Shown here one piece after another: positions 62,214 to 64,000 of a stretch of 64,000 nt of DNA. The first letter of the stretch is position 1; the number at the start of each line of letters is the position of its first letter. Origin of the DNA: Flavihumibacter profundi (lineage in GTDB: Bacteria; Bacteroidota; Bacteroidia; Chitinophagales; Chitinophagaceae); the NCBI RefSeq assembly GCF_020076305.1, contig NZ_JAIQXE010000001.1, forward strand, positions 744,001-808,000. The letters are read 5' to 3'. Below the pieces are notes generated by a model. It was not told the origin of the DNA, did no database searches, and saw nothing but the letters and a program-made list of their open reading frames with translations. The position numbers and the translations under genes were made by a program.

Positions 62214-64000
62214 ATGAAAAAAAACAGGCATACAAAATTGGTTATCAGTTCATTATTTACACTGGTTTTAGTAACCCTGTTGTGCTTATCGGGATTTGCC
62301 CAACAAAAATTTACCCTCAGCGGATATGTTAAAGATTCGCTTTCCGGGGAAAGCCTTATCGGGGCTTCGGTTTCAGTAATGGGCAAAGGCAAGGGCATAA
62401 ACAGTAATACCTATGGTTTTTATTCCATCACCCTGCCGCAGGATGTTTACGAAATTTCCATTTCCTACGCCGGGTATGAAACCATCCGGTTTTCGATTAC
62501 ACTGGACCGGGATATCCAGCTGAACCGGGTACTGGCCCCGAAAATGACTACCAGCGAGGAGGTAGTGGTTTACGCCAAAAGAAAAGACGGTAATGTGCGC
62601 AATTCACAAATGGGCAGGATAGACCTGAGTATCAACCAGGTTAAATCACTGCCAGTCCTTTTCGGTGAAGTGGATATCCTCAAAACACTGCAGTTATTGC
62701 CAGGTGTGCGTAATGCCGGTGAAGGCAATGCCGGATTTTATGTTCGTGGCGGCGGACCAGACCAGAACCAGATCATGCTTGATGATGCAGTTGTTTATAA
62801 TACCGGTCACCTGTTTGGGTTCTTTTCAATTTTCAATTCCGATGCAATTAAGAATGTAAGCTTAATTAAGGGCGGTATGCCTGCCCAGTATGGCGGAAGG
62901 CTTTCATCAGTCCTGGACATTGCCATGAAAGATGGCAACCAGAAAAAACTGGAAGTGGAAGGTGGCATCGGCCTGATTGCTTCAAGGGTATCAATCCAGG
63001 GGCCGATTAAAAAAGATAAAGCATCTTTTATTATTTCTGCACGCCGTACCTATATTGATGTACTGGTAAAACCTTTTGTTCCTAAAAGCAGTTCATTTTA
63101 TGGTTCCGGCTACTATTTTTACGACCTCAATACAAAACTAAATTATAAATTTTCAGAAAAAGACCGTCTGTACCTGAGCGGCTATTTCGGCCGTGATGTA
63201 TTTGATTTTAAAAATAACCAGCGCTCTTTCAGTGCCAATATCCCCTGGGGAAATGCCACGGCTACAGTACGCTGGAACCATGTATTCCATCCTAAACTTT
63301 TTTCTAATACGACCCTTGTTTTCAACAATTATAATTTCGCATTTAATGGTATCCAGAATAACCTGGCGTTCAATGTTAGTTCAGGTATAAAAGACCTTAC
63401 CGCAAAATTCGATATGGATTATTACCCCATACCACAGCACAAATTGCGTTGGGGAGCACAGTACACCTACCATACTTTTAAACCGAACCTGGTCACGGGG
63501 CGTACAGATTCTGTAGATTTTATTCCGAATAATGCCCAGAAAAAATACGCCCGCGAAATCGGCCTGTACCTGCAGGATGACTGGGAACTGTCTGACCGGC
63601 TGCAGGTTAATGCCGGGTTACGTTTCAGCGGATTTACACAGGTGGGCGACTATACCGAATACTTGCGCGATAACAATGGAAATAAACTCGACAGTATTCA
63701 TTTTGGTAAGGGTGAAAAAGTGCAGCAATACGGCGGACTTGAACCACGGCTCACCCTGAGGTATTCGCTAAACGATAATACATCCTTAAAGGCATCGGTT
63801 ACCAGGAATTACCAATACATCCACCTGGTAAGCAATGCAGGATCAACACTTCCCACCGACCTTTGGGTGCCCAGTACACTTCGGGTAAAACCCCAGCTCA
63901 GCTGGCAATATGCTGCAGGCTTCTTTAAAAACTTTAAGAATAACCAGTATGAAACGTCGGTAGAGCTTTATTACAAGCAGATGCAAAACCAAATTGAATA
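62214..64000 (+). CDS. TonB-dependent receptor with carboxypeptidase-regulatory domain (partial)
   Basis: The frame from ATG 62214 stays open to the window edge (595 codons). A signal peptide ends near GFAQQ (about residue 34). Residues about 36-115 are a carboxypeptidase-regulatory-like beta-sandwich (LSGYVKDSLSGESLIGASVSV in parts, YEISISYAGYET). The plug follows (LPVLFGEVDILKTLQLLPGV, GFYVRGGGPDQNQIMLDDAVVYN in parts, MPAQYGGRLSSVLDI) and then barrel strands to the edge (VELYYKQMQNQIEY). The plug motif with FGEVD-KTLQLLPGV marks the outer-membrane receptor subgroup that is not of SusC type. It is divergent from the ABC-F gene. The substrate is unknown and the C-terminal barrel is missing. 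Confidence 0.92.
   Translation, partial: MKKNRHTKLVISSLFTLVLVTLLCLSGFAQQKFTLSGYVKDSLSGESLIGASVSVMGKGKGINSNTYGFYSITLPQDVYEISISYAGYETIRFSITLDRDIQLNRVLAPKMTTSEEVVVYAKRKDGNVRNSQMGRIDLSINQVKSLPVLFGEVDILKTLQLLPGVRNAGEGNAGFYVRGGGPDQNQIMLDDAVVYNTGHLFGFFSIFNSDAIKNVSLIKGGMPAQYGGRLSSVLDIAMKDGNQKKLEVEGGIGLIASRVSIQGPIKKDKASFIISARRTYIDVLVKPFVPKSSSFYGSGYYFYDLNTKLNYKFSEKDRLYLSGYFGRDVFDFKNNQRSFSANIPWGNATATVRWNHVFHPKLFSNTTLVFNNYNFAFNGIQNNLAFNVSSGIKDLTAKFDMDYYPIPQHKLRWGAQYTYHTFKPNLVTGRTDSVDFIPNNAQKKYAREIGLYLQDDWELSDRLQVNAGLRFSGFTQVGDYTEYLRDNNGNKLDSIHFGKGEKVQQYGGLEPRLTLRYSLNDNTSLKASVTRNYQYIHLVSNAGSTLPTDLWVPSTLRVKPQLSWQYAAGFFKNFKNNQYETSVELYYKQMQNQIE

Noticed and set aside
62122-62235. 38-residue N-terminal extension of the ABC-F protein
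   Set aside because: The extension does not resemble the family and runs through the predicted promoter and into the start of the divergent TonB receptor gene.

Overview
The window looks like chromosomal DNA of a Bacteroidota bacterium, most likely a Chitinophagaceae-type soil or freshwater organism. The evidence is a SusC/SusD pair, a second TonB-dependent receptor with a carboxypeptidase-regulatory domain, a DUF3667 protein, almost no Shine-Dalgarno sequences, and promoters of the Bacteroidota form TTTG-N19-21-TAnnTTTG. No phage, integrase, insertion sequence or CRISPR array was seen. One tRNA gene (Arg, anticodon TCT) is present.

Layout. 1-3472 (minus): a SusC/SusD pair, with SusD cut by the window edge and a strong hairpin upstream of susC. 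3984-6710 (minus): a Tat-exported DsrE-like protein and a GH123-like/DUF4091 hydrolase. 6896-26245 (plus): thirteen closely spaced genes, apparently one 19-kb operon. It encodes exported c-type cytochrome proteins of the 'planctomycete' type (PSCyt1/DUF1549/DUF1553, DUF1501, and two dehydrogenase-like propellers with C-terminal haem domains). It also encodes sugar enzymes (DUF4432 epimerase-like, PMI-like cupin, a ketose 3-epimerase, two more TIM-barrel isomerases, a Gfo/Idh/MocA dehydrogenase, a DUF1080 3-keto-glycoside hydrolase), an alpha/beta hydrolase and an MFS transporter. 26281-34115 (minus): a convergent second set (PSCyt1-DUF1549-DUF1553, DUF1501, beta-propeller, DUF2231-cytochrome-LRR) with a GH43/GH130-like protein upstream. 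The two sets meet at a bidirectional terminator. Together they suggest a periplasmic, electron-transfer-linked route for oxidising a sugar or glycoside, followed by cytoplasmic keto-sugar processing. That pathway is inference.

34281-44291 holds a membrane protein, then a minus-strand redox/electrophile-stress group (NAD(P)-binding protein, YceI, DoxX, DODA-type dioxygenase, SDR, acidic protein, pirin). A Crp/Fnr regulator gene lies beside it, and an FNR-like box sits in front of the group. DUF3667, GDPD and two envelope proteins follow. 44442-47543 is a GH116 glycosidase with an inserted binding-type domain. 47544-47936 contains short tandem repeats. 47937-49098 holds a Dabb protein, a GRAM/PH-type membrane protein and tRNA-Arg.

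49212-56702 (plus) is a complete histidine-utilisation operon: a MarR regulator, hutH, hutU, a MurC-like ligase of unknown function, hutI and a HutG-type formimidoylglutamase. The regulator has a near-ideal promoter and a perfect palindrome at the predicted transcription start. A Tat-exported threonine-aldolase-like protein overlaps hutG tail to tail. The window ends with a patatin/BamA-like protein, an ABC-F ATPase (both minus) and the start of a TonB-dependent receptor that runs off the right edge.

The strongest leads are the MurC-like ligase inside the hut operon, the MarR/palindrome control of that operon, the 19-kb cytochrome/keto-sugar operon with its convergent partner, and the FNR-type box in front of the redox cluster.
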